Shown: piece after piece, positions 24,152-37,500 of the stretch
How positions within the stretch are numbered: the first letter of the stretch is position 1
Layout of the letters: every line of letters begins with the position of its first letter
Assembly: GCF_003473485.1 (NCBI RefSeq)
Contig: NC_053045.1
Location: forward strand, 44,806,494-44,870,493
DNA: 64,000 nucleotides
Reading direction: 5' to 3'
DNA from: Medicago truncatula
Lineage: Eukaryota > Streptophyta > Magnoliopsida > Fabales > Fabaceae
Notes under the pieces: generated by a model
The model's input: only the letters and a program-made list of their open reading frames with translations
Databases searched by the model: none
What the model was told of the DNA's origin: nothing
Position numbers and translations under genes: made by a program

Positions 24152-26204
24152 ATGTCTGATTATCTTGAACAAAGCGCGATCCTAGAAAAGATGAAGTAAA
24201 GAACCCAATGTGAGAATGAAAATAATGAAGACAGACTGAGTGACTTACCTGATGCTGTTATCCTTCACATTTTATCATTCTTGAATACCAAACATGCCGT
24301 CGGAACTTGTGTTTTTTCCAAGAGATGGGGACATCTCTGGAAGCGAATTCCAACTCTTATGTTACATTCTTCAAGATTTTCCACTATTAAGCAATTTACA
24401 ACATTCGTGTCTAAGATTTTGACTCTCCACCATACTTCAACCGCACTGCACAAACTTGATCTTGACCGCCGTGGTGATATTGAGCCTCAACTCCTTAAAA
24501 AGATTTTAAACTATGTTACTTCCCATAATACCCACCTCCATGAATTAGGAATCTCTGTCCGTGGTGACAGTAGTCTCATTATGAGATGCGTTTCTTCATG
24601 TCATGCCCTTACATCTCTTAAGCTTTCGCTTTACCCTAGAGGTAGCACTCATATTCATAATTATACAAAAACATTATTTCCAAAATCTTTGAATTTCCCT
24701 TTCTTGACCACCTTGTATCTAGAAAACTTTGCCTTTTGCGGTAGTGAAAACGGTTGTGCTGAGCCCTTTTTCGCCTTTACCAAGTTGAATAGTTTGGTCA
24801 TTAGTAGCTGTGAGGTAAAGGATGCTCAAATCCTCAACATATCAAGTGAGACACTTGTCAATTTAGCCCTGCACGATAATTTACTTGACTTTGTCAAATT
24901 CAAGTTATCTGCTCCAAGTCTTTGTACCTTTACTTTTACCGGTGACCTTCTTCAGAAAATATATGGGAGCAGTCTCTCTTCTATTAAACAAGTAAATATC
25001 GATGCACAAGAAGTGTTATATTCGGAGGATTCTGCTATGGTTCTATTAAGCTTGCTGCAAGACCTTGCCAATGTAGAATCATTGGCAGTCACTTCAACTA
25101 CTCTTCAGGTACCTTGTCATGTTTTCAAGCTTTATTTTTACTTTCTTCTTAAGATGCATTTTTTATTTTTAAATTTTGTTAAAATTCAATTGACTTGCAT
25201 AAACTGATCCTAACTCATCCTCATTTCTTAGATTCTGTCCTTAGTTCCTGATTTATTGGAGGTTAAATTCCATTCTTTATGTAACTTGAAGTCATTGGAA
25301 GTAGAGTTGATACCACTTCAGGATGGATATTTATCCCAATCAATCAAAAATGTCATGTATAAAAAAGCTGCTGCCAAGTCACATGAAGAACTTCTTAAGT
25401 TATGCAAGGCATTTAAAAGACGTATGGAACTACCTGCCATACCTGATGGAATAGTTGACTTCTTGCGACAAAACTCGCCCTCAGCGGAAGTTAACATCAC
25501 AACAGATTACTTTATTTATTTTAATCTTAAGCAGGTAGCTAGTTATTTAAAAACCATATGGGAGCTGAGTGTGTTAATTTTTTGTTGAGAATCTGAGCTT
25601 AGATAATTTTAAATGACACAACCATAAGAAGAGTTTGTAATTGGTTGTTACTAAACAGGTTGTAGAATCTATAAAGGGCGCGAAGATTATCAACCATTGT
25701 TCATAATATTATCAACTACGGCTCACAATTTGCCGCGCCTGCCACTGCCGCACCTGCTCCGGCTGCCGAGTCTGCTTCTGCCACTGCGCCTGCTACTGTT
25801 GCACTTCCAAATCTTCTTCTCTGCCACGCTGAAAAGGTAACATTCCTCTCATGCCTTTTGATGGATTCCCTTTGAGTTTCTGTTATTAAATTTTTGGGTG
25901 CCATTTGTTGTTTTCATGTGGAGATTTCAGTTTTTGTGATAATTCAGAATGAGATAGTATGCTAGATAACTGTAGGAACCCTTGTCTGCAATTTACTCAA
26001 GTAGAAATTGTTCAAGAGTGACGACAGAGGCATCTATAATAAACTCAGTTTTGAATCTTTTATATTCAGTTATTGTTCTTTTGGTTTTTTATAACTTGTA
26101 ACCTTTTTTTATATGATTGATTTCACAGTGACAATTAAAAGTGTTACTTTTTCTGCCTTTAGGACGACAAATCATCAATTGAAGATAAGGTGGAGAAGCA
26201 CTGA
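24152..26204 (+). pseudogene. F-box/LRR/FBD-type gene with two disabling changes
   Basis: The first ATG (24152) opens MSDYLEQSAILEKMK, then an in-frame TAA at 24197-24199. The same frame continues with a clear F-box (DRLSDLPDAVILHILSFL, KRWGHLWKRIPTL), LRR-like repeats, and, after an intron (25109-25231), an FBD-like part with LPAIPDGIVDFLRQNSPSAEV. Exon 2 ends at 25534; exon 3 starts at 25659 and stops at 25704-25706. A shifted frame of exon 3 gives an Ala/Pro-rich stretch that splices at 25836 to 26163 and ends DDKSSIEDKVEKH at 26204, which suggests an indel broke the original end. F-box proteins recruit targets to SCF ubiquitin ligases. The next usable ATG (about 24359) would lose the F-box. 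Rescue by an unseen upstream exon is possible. Confidence 0.65.
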
Positions 26205-28582
26205 TCTAACTCCAACTGTCCACTTCTAGATAATGAACTGATAGTGAAGAGTTCTCATACCACCTTACAAGTTACAATGCCTTCTTTGTGAACTTTTCTT
26301 TTAAGATTAGTGGCTGAAAAAAATCGGTTAGGCTGACTTACTAAAACATGTTTGATTTGACAATCATTTGGTCTATCGCATGACCTCTTCATCTAGCTGA
26401 TGGTCTCCAATTTTAAAGCCAAATTGTTATACTTATTTAGCTACCATCTCAGAGTATGTATGGGATACTAAATTGTAATGTCCAAATCCTATACTCTTAC
26501 AATTGTATGTGTGCTCGTCTCTGTAGGAACAAATTTCTTTTGTTGTGCTTTAATGAATCATTCAGTTGTTACCGGACCTCGTTTATCAATGACTTTTGGT
26601 TTGTGCAATAAATTTGTTTTTTGATCATGATAATTCAAGGCTTTCTTCAACATATAACTTGAATTAGGCTGGCTAATGCGTACAAGTAAAATAGTTTTGC
26701 ATCGTGCACAACTTTATTTTTCACCATTGGATAATAAGTTCCATCTTATCTCATTTGATCAAATGGTGAAATTTATGTTCCAATGGTAGAAATTAACTTG
26801 TGCATGATGCATGATTTGTCTCATTTGTACACCATAGAATTAGCCCCCAAACTAAAGAGTATATTTCACTGTGTTGATACGACTTTGCTTATGATGAGTT
26901 AACGAGTCCAAATTGCATCTTTACAATGTACGTTTCTAAATTGATATAGGTGGTAGTATAATTCCTTAATATTGACGAGTCTACACATATCTTACACACC
27001 GATCTTAGGGATATAGGGATATTTTATGTTGGATCCAGAAGTGCTCTAAACCATCAAACGTTAGTAGTTTTATTAAAACAAATTGCCAACTCAAGAAGAG
27101 TTGAAGTCTAGGGGTGTTTTCCAAGATGAACAGCAGTTGAGCTCTGCTTTCTGTTTTGTGCCTCGGGAGCACGTTAACCACTTGTTATGTAGTTTCCCTT
27201 TTGCTTTGTTATGTATGGTTGTTTGTAGCCGTGTGGCTTGAGTCTGATGGAGTGTTTCCTAATGAAGCCGAGTGCCCACTGCATTCAATTTGGGAGGTTA
27301 TTTAGAGGGAAGTGGGCAAGGAGAGTTGGACATTTCTCAGGTTATTTGGAGCGTTGTTGTGTGAGTTCATTGACCATTGAGGAATCAAATTATTTAGGGA
27401 TGGTGTGACTGACTGTAATGAGGCCATTTCTCAGGTTAAAACAACTTCTTGGAGTTGGTTTGTGTTTCGAGTAAAGTGAGTGAGAAAATCAAAGATTGTT
27501 ATCGTAACAAACTCATGATTTGTTAAGATTATTATCTACTTTACACTCTAAAATGAGTAGTTCATTTTGAATCAAAGGAGGCTTCATTTCATGTCGTATT
27601 TAATAACTCATTTGCAATTGCATGTCATCGATCCTGAAAAACAATAATTATATCATGTATTTGCATCTCTTGAGAAAAAATATTCACAACATTTAGTTGG
27701 CTTGGCTTGAATTATTGGATTTAATTTTTCCAGTTCAATATATTTGAACCAAACACAAGTGGTTTACAAAAAAAAAAAAAAAAAAAGAAGCGAGAATTTG
27801 TCAACATGCTCCTGATGTTACCGGAAACACTCCTAGTAATGTATTCTGACAGATTTCATTTGAGGTATAGGGAGAAAATTGAGAAATTATCAGAAAATGG
27901 CTGAACAAATAATTCGAATAAAATCAAATCTTTGAAATTATTATTATTCCCTTCCTCCATTCACTCTTTGTTTTTTTTTTTTTTTGGACCAGGACACCCA
28001 CTATTGGATTTTGAAATTAATTTAGGACTTTTTTCTGTTTATTTTTGTGTGGCTAAAATTAGGATAACATCAATCAACAACTTTGCGGCCTTATTTATAC
28101 GAGTCTGAAATTTTCACTTTAATGTTTATCATGTTGTCCCTTATTTTCAATATATTTTTTCCTTCTCACCTCTAGGAATTAATTATAATACGTCTTAATT
28201 CTAGGAATAATTATGGAGAGCATGCTTAGCTTGTCATCCGTTCAATCAATCATAAGAATAAGAAATCACAAAACCACACCATGCACAACACAACGATGTC
28301 GATGACATTACAAATTTACAATACAGAGGTAGGCAATCCTTAAAGTTTATGGAGACAAGTTGGAAGCTTTGATTTTGGCAACTAATTTAATCTGTTGACA
28401 GCTTATGAGACAGACACGATAAACCAAATCGAGTATATCTGCAGCTGTGATCATCTACTCTAGTAATGCAGACATTATAGCTCATTAGTTTTTAGTAACA
28501 ATGAAATTAAAAATGAACATATTTATAGTTCTAATGTTTTAGTTTTTACATCCTCATTTTGAGGGAATACCCCATATTTGGT
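26205..28582. other. Intergenic with a decayed LINE fragment
   Basis: About 27120-27475 (plus) reads like a decayed zf-RVT domain of an L1 LINE: REHVNHLL, then ISQVKTTSWSWF after several stops. The remainder has poly-A and poly-T tracts (27760-27780, 27967-27985) but no gene. The flanking genes converge here, so their 3' UTRs share this interval. Confidence 0.45.
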
Positions 28583-31500
28583 TCACTGTCGCGGTTGTGG
28601 CTGCCTCAGCTGGAGACTGATTGATTCATCATGCATATCATGTCCATAGCTGATAGTACTGTGTGAGGCATTGGATGTTGCATATTCCCTACGCCTTACT
28701 CCAATAACCTAGTTTCCAAATCAATAGAGCAAACAAAGTATAAATCATTATGCGTGACACTTCTATATTGTGTTTGTGTGTAGTCTTTTTTATTCATTTG
28801 CAGGCACGCCAAAAAGTCTTACATTGTTTGAGAATTGAGTTTAATGGTAGTTCATAAACATCCACTCTCTATTGAGGTGCTTTCTCATGACGAAATCGCG
28901 AGTCTTCACATAAATTACTCAATGCAGAAAATACCTCAGAAAAGTGTTGCCTTGTACTCGAGGTTGGAACAATTTATAAATTTATGAACCATGCATACTT
29001 TTGAACATTTATGAACCATGAGTATGATCAATGACATATTGTTAAATTATAGAATGTGTTTTCCTTGATGTTGTTTACCTTCTCTAGTTCTGCATTTTTC
29101 TCACCAATGAGGTCTATCTTCTTATGAAGATCTTCATTTTCTTGACTACTAAGGCTTCCCTACAATGACATCAGCGGAAAATTGGTAAGAACTTTGCTGG
29201 GAAAACTTTAAATCATCAAAAGACATTAACCAAGTCTGATTTCTGCAACCTTTTTGAGTAATTCATTGATCTCATCACTAAAAATTAGACCCTGCAGGTG
29301 AATAAATGTTTGTGTTATATATATAAGACTAAATACCGGAACAACCAAAAAACCTCTTTTATATATCATTCAATTAGTTCATTCCTAATCGATGTGGGAT
29401 TAAGCTTTCACACTTGAATTCCAATAAATACCTTTCTCGTGCGGATGCTTTTCAAACTCATCTCCAATTGACTTTCTAGATGCTGCAGCTCATTTAAATC
29501 TAAACCAGATAGTTCTTGGCCCATCAATTGCCTGCATTTACCAAAAAGTGAGATGTGGAATCCTTTCTTGTGTTAAATTTGTTTATTGCTGACAAGTATA
29601 ATATCTCTTATATTCATTTAATGCAAGTCTGTTTAATATATTACCTTTGGCTATCATTCAAGTGCTGCAATTGTTGCCTCAAGCTTGCTGCTTCTCTTTG
29701 CCAAAACTAGCACGTATATAGTAATACAACTATTTAAGCAATGTACCTTTAGTTTTTTTTTTTGAAGGAAGCAATGTACTTTTAGATTTGTAGAACTTAT
29801 GAAATAAGCATCTAAGTTCTAAGGAAGTCTTTGGCAAACCATAAAAAATGATCATGACCTATCTTATAAATCAAAATATTAGAGCAAGCATAACTATTTC
29901 ATTAAGCTTTGTGTATAAGCTTGTGAAAATTAATCAGCTTATGCACATTACGTCAATTTACCAATATCTTCCAACTAGAGAAGTTAATAATAGTATCAAT
30001 TGTACTAACATCCTCTATCATATAGGTATGGGGGTAAGGTAGATGTGCAGCAGAATGAATGAGAAGTTCATGAATGGTAACTTTCTGTTAGCCTTGCTAT
30101 TCATAGCCGGTCCAAAGCCCAGATAAAAGGAGAGGGTTGTGTTAGGTAGTCGACAACCAATGTAAGTTGACTCTATAACATGGATCAAATACAATATAAT
30201 ATGAATGCTAGATCATCAATCGAAAGTAACACACTGTATAGCTTGAGTATAATGTCAAATTAATGAGCATGGGTCGTTGGATCGCCACCTGGATGCCGTG
30301 AAAAATACTCGAGAGTCCTCACATCTTTGTGAATAGGCGTGGATAAAAAAGTTAGTTCATGAGAGTAGAATTTGTTTTGGAACAAGAAATATAGGCACAC
30401 TTATAAAAAAATCTATGGAAACAATGAAAACTTTGATTAGGGGGAGGATCAATTTCATGTCCTATAAGAAACCAAGTGGTTGAGAGGAAATGTGAAAGAA
30501 TTAGATAGTTCAGATCTTAAGCTTTAGTACACTAGCAAAGTAAGGTTGATAAATTGGATATGTATCATTGTTGATAAGAAGTGAAAGAAGGACATTGTGG
30601 ATCTAAAAATCATATAAGATCATATCATAGCCCTAAAATTTATAGTGAGACGAAAGAACTTTAAAGATAGTAGTGCTTAGGTACCTCTGGTAGGGCTTGA
30701 AGAGCATATTACAATAAAGTTCGAGAGAATTTAAAAGGCTTAATTCAGGAAATATCTCTAAGAGAAGAGATTTTCAACAAAATTATTTATGATTTGTTGA
30801 TTATTAACATGAATCTTGAAGATAAGGATACAACTTAACTCTTGTTTAGTTCATCTCCTAGGTCCTCTGAGCAATTTAAGGATGCACTCCTTTATGGAAA
30901 GGAAGACACTATTACTCTGGATGAGGTCCAATGGACGATTAGGACCAAGGATCTAACCTAGCCTTAAGTGTGGTGCATCCTCTGAGCAATGTGATATTTA
31001 ATTTTGGTTTGGTGCATTTTAATGAATGAGTTTAGTTGGAATAGCTGAACAAGGATTGATAGGTGATGGAAGTGTACTGGAAATGCTGGAAACTGACAAT
31101 GATTGGGAGTTTTTCATAACAGTTGAATGAATTTTTCCGATTATAAGGCAGAAGATATAATGGATGTACATTTTTGAAGTTGAATAAGACAACCAATAAT
31201 GTCTCCTAGTTATCTTGTAATAGATAGGGAAAAGGGGTCACTGTTGCACTAGACTAACAAGACTATGGAGCCCTTGTGTGGTATGCTCTAATTGAGTTTG
31301 AAAAAGTGCAAGACGCAAAACCGAGGAAGTTCAGGGAAGTAATAGAGAGCATGAAAACTAAGACTTTGAAACTCGTGGACTACCTCAAAAGCCAAGGGTA
31401 TTTAAATGCAAGAAAATAATTAAAAGTACACAATATATTCTAGGTGTTGAAGAGGTAATGATACAACTTATGGGACTATCAAGCGTAGTTGGACGCAAGT

Positions 31501-34500
31501 GGATCCACAATCGTAAGAAGGGTTTGGAGATACATTAAATACTCAATGAGGGGCCTTAAGAGTCTGCAAATAATACTCAACCTCATATTGGAAAGGTTGT
31601 TCTGTGAGTACTTAACCTAAAGAGATTGTGTTAACAATACTCATCATTAGTTTGGAGAGGCAATGTTAAGAATACTTGATATCATTGGTGAAATAAGCAA
31701 GATGGTTGATGGTTAACTTGATATCATCACTGTTTCCGAGTAAAGTTGGAGAATTATAGTGAAATGTTGACTTAAAAACATGGATAGTTTAGTCTATTTA
31801 TAAATTTTCTATAATTAGAGTTTTTTTTACCTCATTGTTTGGAATCACCAAAAAGGGAACTTTCAAGGAAACATAAGGGTTCTGGGTTAAGAGATTTTGG
31901 GCGATAAACTAGGGTTGAGAAACACATTCTACACATTTTGGGTGGAGATATTTCATCAAAGTAAGTGTTTGACCTTTCTCTCTTGCACTTAATTCTCCTT
32001 GATTTGGTGAATACATATGATAGAGTGCCTACAAATACTTTGTGGAAAGCCCTGAAGAAGAAATAGGTTAGGATACCTATATTTGAGATATCAGAGATAT
32101 GTATGAGGGAGCCTCAACTAATGTGAGGACACATAGTGGTTATATAAAATATTTTCCCATAACAATGAGACTACACCAAGGGTCAACTCTAATATCTTAA
32201 CCCTAGAAATTTTATACACTTTTATGTTGTGTTGATCTGTAGATTCCATCCTTTTCATCTTCCCATGAGAATTGTGTCTCCCACTATTCTTGACGTTAAA
32301 ACAATCTTTGGAATGTCTATTACTAGGGTTGAAGCTCCTTTTTTAATGATACTCCTATTCCCTCTTAAAATTTCTCATTGGAATCTTCTGTGGATTGGAA
32401 AAACTTTATTAAAAATAATGATGGCATCTTCGATGATGTTATGGAAGTCGAGCATAATGCGTTTCTACATTGGTTCAGTTAGATACTTTGTTTGTACTGG
32501 CTCAAGTGATGGTTGTTCTAGAAATGCAATTGTATCTCACCCTTCTTCAAAATGGTCAAAGAGTATCTTGAGGTTCCCTATTTATTGACACTAGAATGAA
32601 TGACTTGGCTCCATTTTCTCAGACATTTGTTAATGAGAGTTGGTCGTATATTTTGACAACTAGGCACTTGTTTTGTGGGTTAAAACCTACTAGCCGATTT
32701 AATCCGACTTCAAATGAGTATTGTAATCCACAATGCATTGCCCGCCACTTTGGTCTTTATCAACATATCTCATTTAGTTGTCGTATGTTCCAGGTAGTGA
32801 TCGAGGATTTCTCGCTTCGACCGAGATCTATTAAATATATCACGACCCTCTCCTCGACATGGTCTGTTAACAAGATCTTTGGTGTGGAACTCCAATAGAG
32901 ACCATGTCTTCTCCCTCACTCCTAATAGCGGATAATGGTGCTAAGAAGAAGGAAAACATGGTTCTCTCGTCATTGTCCGGTCCCACTATGTCTTGACTCA
33001 GTTACGTACCTCTAAAAACCCATGTTCTCAAGTGGTCACCTCGAGAAAGGTCAGCCCCTTTCCTCGGCTACTCTAGCATCTCCTAACCTTCAATTGGTTG
33101 AGAGGCTTCAGCGCCCAATAACTCAATCTTCTATTTTTCGAGTTTGACTAATAATATAATTATTTTTAGATGTAAACAATAGGTTTGTGTGATTTTGCAC
33201 AATGTTATTTTCTCAATCTCTTTGATTTATAAGTCTTTATCACTTATTTTCATGCCGACTTCTAGTTGTTGAGGGATATGGTTAAGGTATTGAGTTTCCA
33301 ATGGAAGATTATCTCTCCTTCCAAGTTGATTTTCATTTTATTTCCTTTTTGAGTCAAATGATGAGGGATAAAGGTAATTTTAGTTGTTGAAGCTAGGCAT
33401 GGCAATCAGGCGGGGTGGGGATGAGTTTTACCTTCCCCGTCCCCATACCCTACTCTCATATACTTACCTGTTACCCTGTCCATATCCAGCGGGGATGAGA
33501 AATTGAATTCCATCCTTGTCCCCGCCGGGTTCGGGTATTCTCGCCCCATCTCCATCCCCGCAATGGATATTTTTTTTAATTAAAATGATTATTTTGAAGC
33601 CCCGAGCGCAATGTTGTAATGCATTATCCAGCAAAAAGATGATGGCAATCGATGACTGCGGAGAAGGAGAAGAGAGAGGCCGAGAGTGTGACGCATGTAA
33701 GGAGAAAAAAGAGAAATATGACAAGTGGATGTCATCTGAAAGTCTGAGACTCTACTGTGTGAGTGAAATGATTTAGAGTTTGAGTTTCTATTTATATAAA
33801 AGTGGTAATAAACTGATTTTCTACATCCGGAACGAGTTTGGGTATGGGTTAAGGATGGATACCTATATCCACGTTACTCGTCCTATACACATGTTTTAAA
33901 GTCGGGGAAAACTCAAACTCATACCCAAACCCAGTTAAAGCGAGAAAAACCCGTCAAATTGAGTTTGGTTCGGATGCGTACCCGCGAGTATGAGTTTTGT
34001 TGTCATGCCTAGTTGAAGCATCAAATTGTGTCTTTTGTATGTACACTTGTTTTCAAAGTGTGATTTTTCCATATCAATTCCGCATGTAGTTTATCGGTGG
34101 TTAGGGGTTCATTTTCGGTGAATTATCTTAGTTGCTGCGAATTCGATGAAAAATCACACCAATAACAAACTTGATGTGTGGAGCAAGGGATAATCAGGCA
34201 ACCAAAATAAAGTGTATGGAACAATTATAAACACAAGTCAAAAGTAGAAAACAGCGAGAGAGAAAGGAAGAGAGAACACAAAAGAATTTGTTGACCCAGT
34301 TCGGTCCAAATTGACCTAGTCTAGGGGAGAGAGCAGCCATCTATTCCACTATATGATGAATAACGTTACAAAAGAGATATCAATGGATTACAAGAATAAG
34401 TCTCCCGCCTAATTCTACCAAAAGTCCCAGCCTCTTCCCGTAACCAAGAGACTCAATCCTAATAGTGTTTCCCAAGGTGAATCAACCCTCAAACCCTAGT

Positions 34501-37500
34501 GTTTGTTGCCAAAGAGACAAACTTTATCCAAACCCTAGTTTTGTTGTTGCCTTTCTAAACCCTTGTTTCAGCCCCCTATATCTATCAAAGTTTACTCTGA
34601 TACAAGGTCTATATTTATAGTAAAAGTATCGCTTAAAATTTGGAACAAATCTGCACCCAAAAATACGTTTCTACTATTCGCTGCCAGCGCACCATCGTGC
34701 CACGATGCGACCCCATCGTGCCACGATTTTTCCAGTGACTTGCCTCAAAATTGAAACCTCCAATCGTGCCACGTTGCCCAGCCATCGTGCCACGATTTTG
34801 CAGAACCTGATTTTAAGTTAACTCTCACAATTCTCCACCTTGACTTCAAATCAGTGATGATGCCAATTATCAACCACCTTGCTGCTCTTTCCCTTGCTTC
34901 TCACTATACTAAGTAGCTCCACAAGTTTACACCCTAACCTCTTCAACCATCGGAATGCCTTCCGCCCTTTTGAAGATCCTTGTGTCCAAACTACTCAAGG
35001 AATTTAGGTAGTTCCACAAGTGCACACCTTATCCCCTTCAACCATCAGAATGTCTTCCGCCTTCTCGAAGGTCCTTGCAGTCCAACTACGCTAGGAATTT
35101 TAGGTAGTTCCACAAGCATTCACCATAATCTCTTCAACACAGGACATCTCCTGCTTCCTTGAAGGTCTCCTTGCATCCAATCACCCTTGGCCTTTTTTTA
35201 GGGTAATCCCGCAAGCTGTGCTATACATTCTTCAACCTCCGGAATGCCTTCCGTCTTCATGAAGAAATCCCTTGCTCACCATAGAGCATTGCACCCAAGG
35301 TCCTCCATAGTCGTACCATTACCGGTGTGTTCAAATGCACCTCACGCTGAACGTACTCTACCTCAACTAGCAAATGCGTACATCCCACTATGTCTTCAAC
35401 CTTGAAACTCCACCTCAACAGGTAGATCATGAATATTGTTGCCTCCGCCTCTCCAGACTGATGTTGAGTGTTTAACGTCTCTCCAGACGATCACCGCTCC
35501 ACTAGGCATCAATCTCAAGGTGAGACACATCACATTCTTCATCCTCCAAACATCACCACACCATCAGAGCACCCGCATCCCTAAGACGCACCTCAATGTT
35601 CTCCAAATCACCAATGATTTTGTTGAACTCCACAAGTAGCTCCATGATGGCCTTTGACTTTACCATCTTGAATGAGTAAAGTTGTTGCTTTAAGACTTGC
35701 CAATGAGCCAAAGACTTTGTCATATACAAATATTCAAACTTTGACCACATCGATGCCGCGATTGGATCCTTTGCTGCTTCTCTCAAAACTTTATCCCCGA
35801 GGTACAAGACAGTGGCACTCCTGGCCTTGTCCACCATCTCGGTGTTCTCCGCTCGTGACATGGTGACTGGTTACGAACCTTCACCCTTCAAAGCTTTCTC
35901 ACACTTTTGTTGTATTAACACCGCTTCCATCTTTACCTTCCATAACCCAAAATTGTTATCTCCGGTAAAATTCTCAATATCCCACTTTGAACCCATGATA
36001 CTTGATTATCCTCTGACCCTTGCCCCATGGTGGGCGCCAATTGTTGCGAATTCGATGAAAAATCACACCAATAACAAACTTGATGTGTGGAGCAAGGGAT
36101 AATCAGGCAACCAAAATAAAGTGTATGAAACAATTATAAACACAAGCCAAAAGTAGAAAACAGCAAGAGAGAAAAGAAGAGAGAACACAAAAGAATTTGT
36201 TGACCCAGTTCGGTCCAAATTTAACTAGTCTGGGGGAGAGAGCAGCCATCCGTTCCACTATATGATGAGTAACGTTACAAAAGAGATATCAATGGATTAC
36301 AAGAATAAGTCTCCCGCCTAATTCTACCCAAAGTCCCAGCCTCTTCCCGTAACCAAGAGACTCAATCCTAATAGTGTTTCCCAAGGTGAATCAACCCTCA
36401 AACCCTAGTGTTTGTTGCCAAAGAGACAAACTATATACAAACCCTAGTTTTGTTGTTGCCTTTCTAAGCCCTTGTTTCACCCCCTCTATCTCTCAAAGTT
36501 TACTCTGATACAAGGTCTATATTTATTGTAAAAGTATCGCTTAAAATTTGGAACAAATCTGCATCCAAAAATACGTTTCTGTTATTCGCTGCCAATGCAC
36601 CATCGTGCCACAATGCGACCCCATCGTGCCACGATTTTTCCAGTGACTTGCCTCAAAACTGAAACCTCCAATCGTGCCATGTTGCCCAGCCATCGTACCA
36701 CGATTTTGCAGAACCTGATTTTAAGTTAACTCTCACATTATTTATTTTGTTTGTATCTTTTGTGGACTATGGTAAAGGGGGGATGACTTTACTTTTGATA
36801 TGACATGTACTTATATTATATGCCTATTATAGAATTAGGGAACTTGTATTTTTTTTTTTTGAACCAGGGAGTTAGGATCCTCCATTTATGTCGACTTTAT
36901 TATGGATAGTACATGATCACTTGTTTGATTGTATTTTAAAGTATCCATTTATTCATTTGGAAGTAGGTTTTGAGCTTTCTTGAAAAGTAGGCTGGTTCTG
37001 AATTTTTCTTTGTAACGACTAAAGTGCTCATTGTGGTTTTTCATTATTTTTACATTTTAAATACACAGTTTAAAAGAATGTCAATATATGTAAAGCTGCA
37101 ACTATTCGAATAATAACATATGCAGGTGGCTGTAGGAAAGAGTGATATATGAGTTGTGTTTTTTATGTGTTAAAAATATCAAATGTATAATTGTAAATAA
37201 AAGAGTACAAAATATACTCTTTTTTTTTTTTTTGAGCAAATACAAAATATACTCTAAACATTACAAATTGTACAAATTAAATACCTAGCACAACATATAC
37301 CCAACATTATAGCCTAAAATCTATGGATGTATACAATATAACGAGTTCATATACTATTAATAATAAAGATAAAATTCACTTCCCATCATGGTTGTATTAC
37401 CTTGAGTTCCAAAGTAGGATCCATTGCTTGATGATGGTCCTCTACTAACTTGTTATAGCGCTCGATGACTGACTGCATGCTGCAAAAAATGTTGATATTT

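Larger units (their letters stand above)
34133..36737 (-). mobile_element. Non-autonomous copia-type LTR retrotransposon with gag remnant, in MADS intron 2
   Basis: Two near-identical LTRs of about 696 bp (34133-34829 and 36042-36737) begin TGYTGCGAATTCG and end CTCACA. The primer-binding site lies inside the right LTR on the minus strand (TTGGCGCCCACCATGGGG, 36024-36041), so the element is transcribed leftward. Next to it is a gag start reading [20 protein letters not shown], then a stop and an open stretch 35861-35553 ([19 protein letters not shown], then [14 protein letters not shown]), as in UBN2-type copia gag. No protease, integrase or reverse transcriptase is present. Putative target repeats TTAGT and TTATT differ at one base. 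The LTRs differ at only a modest number of sites, so insertion is fairly recent. Confidence 0.85.

Noticed and set aside
33464-33776. Paired 86-codon frames on both strands
   Set aside because: Both lie inside the hAT MITE and reflect its symmetrical repeats.
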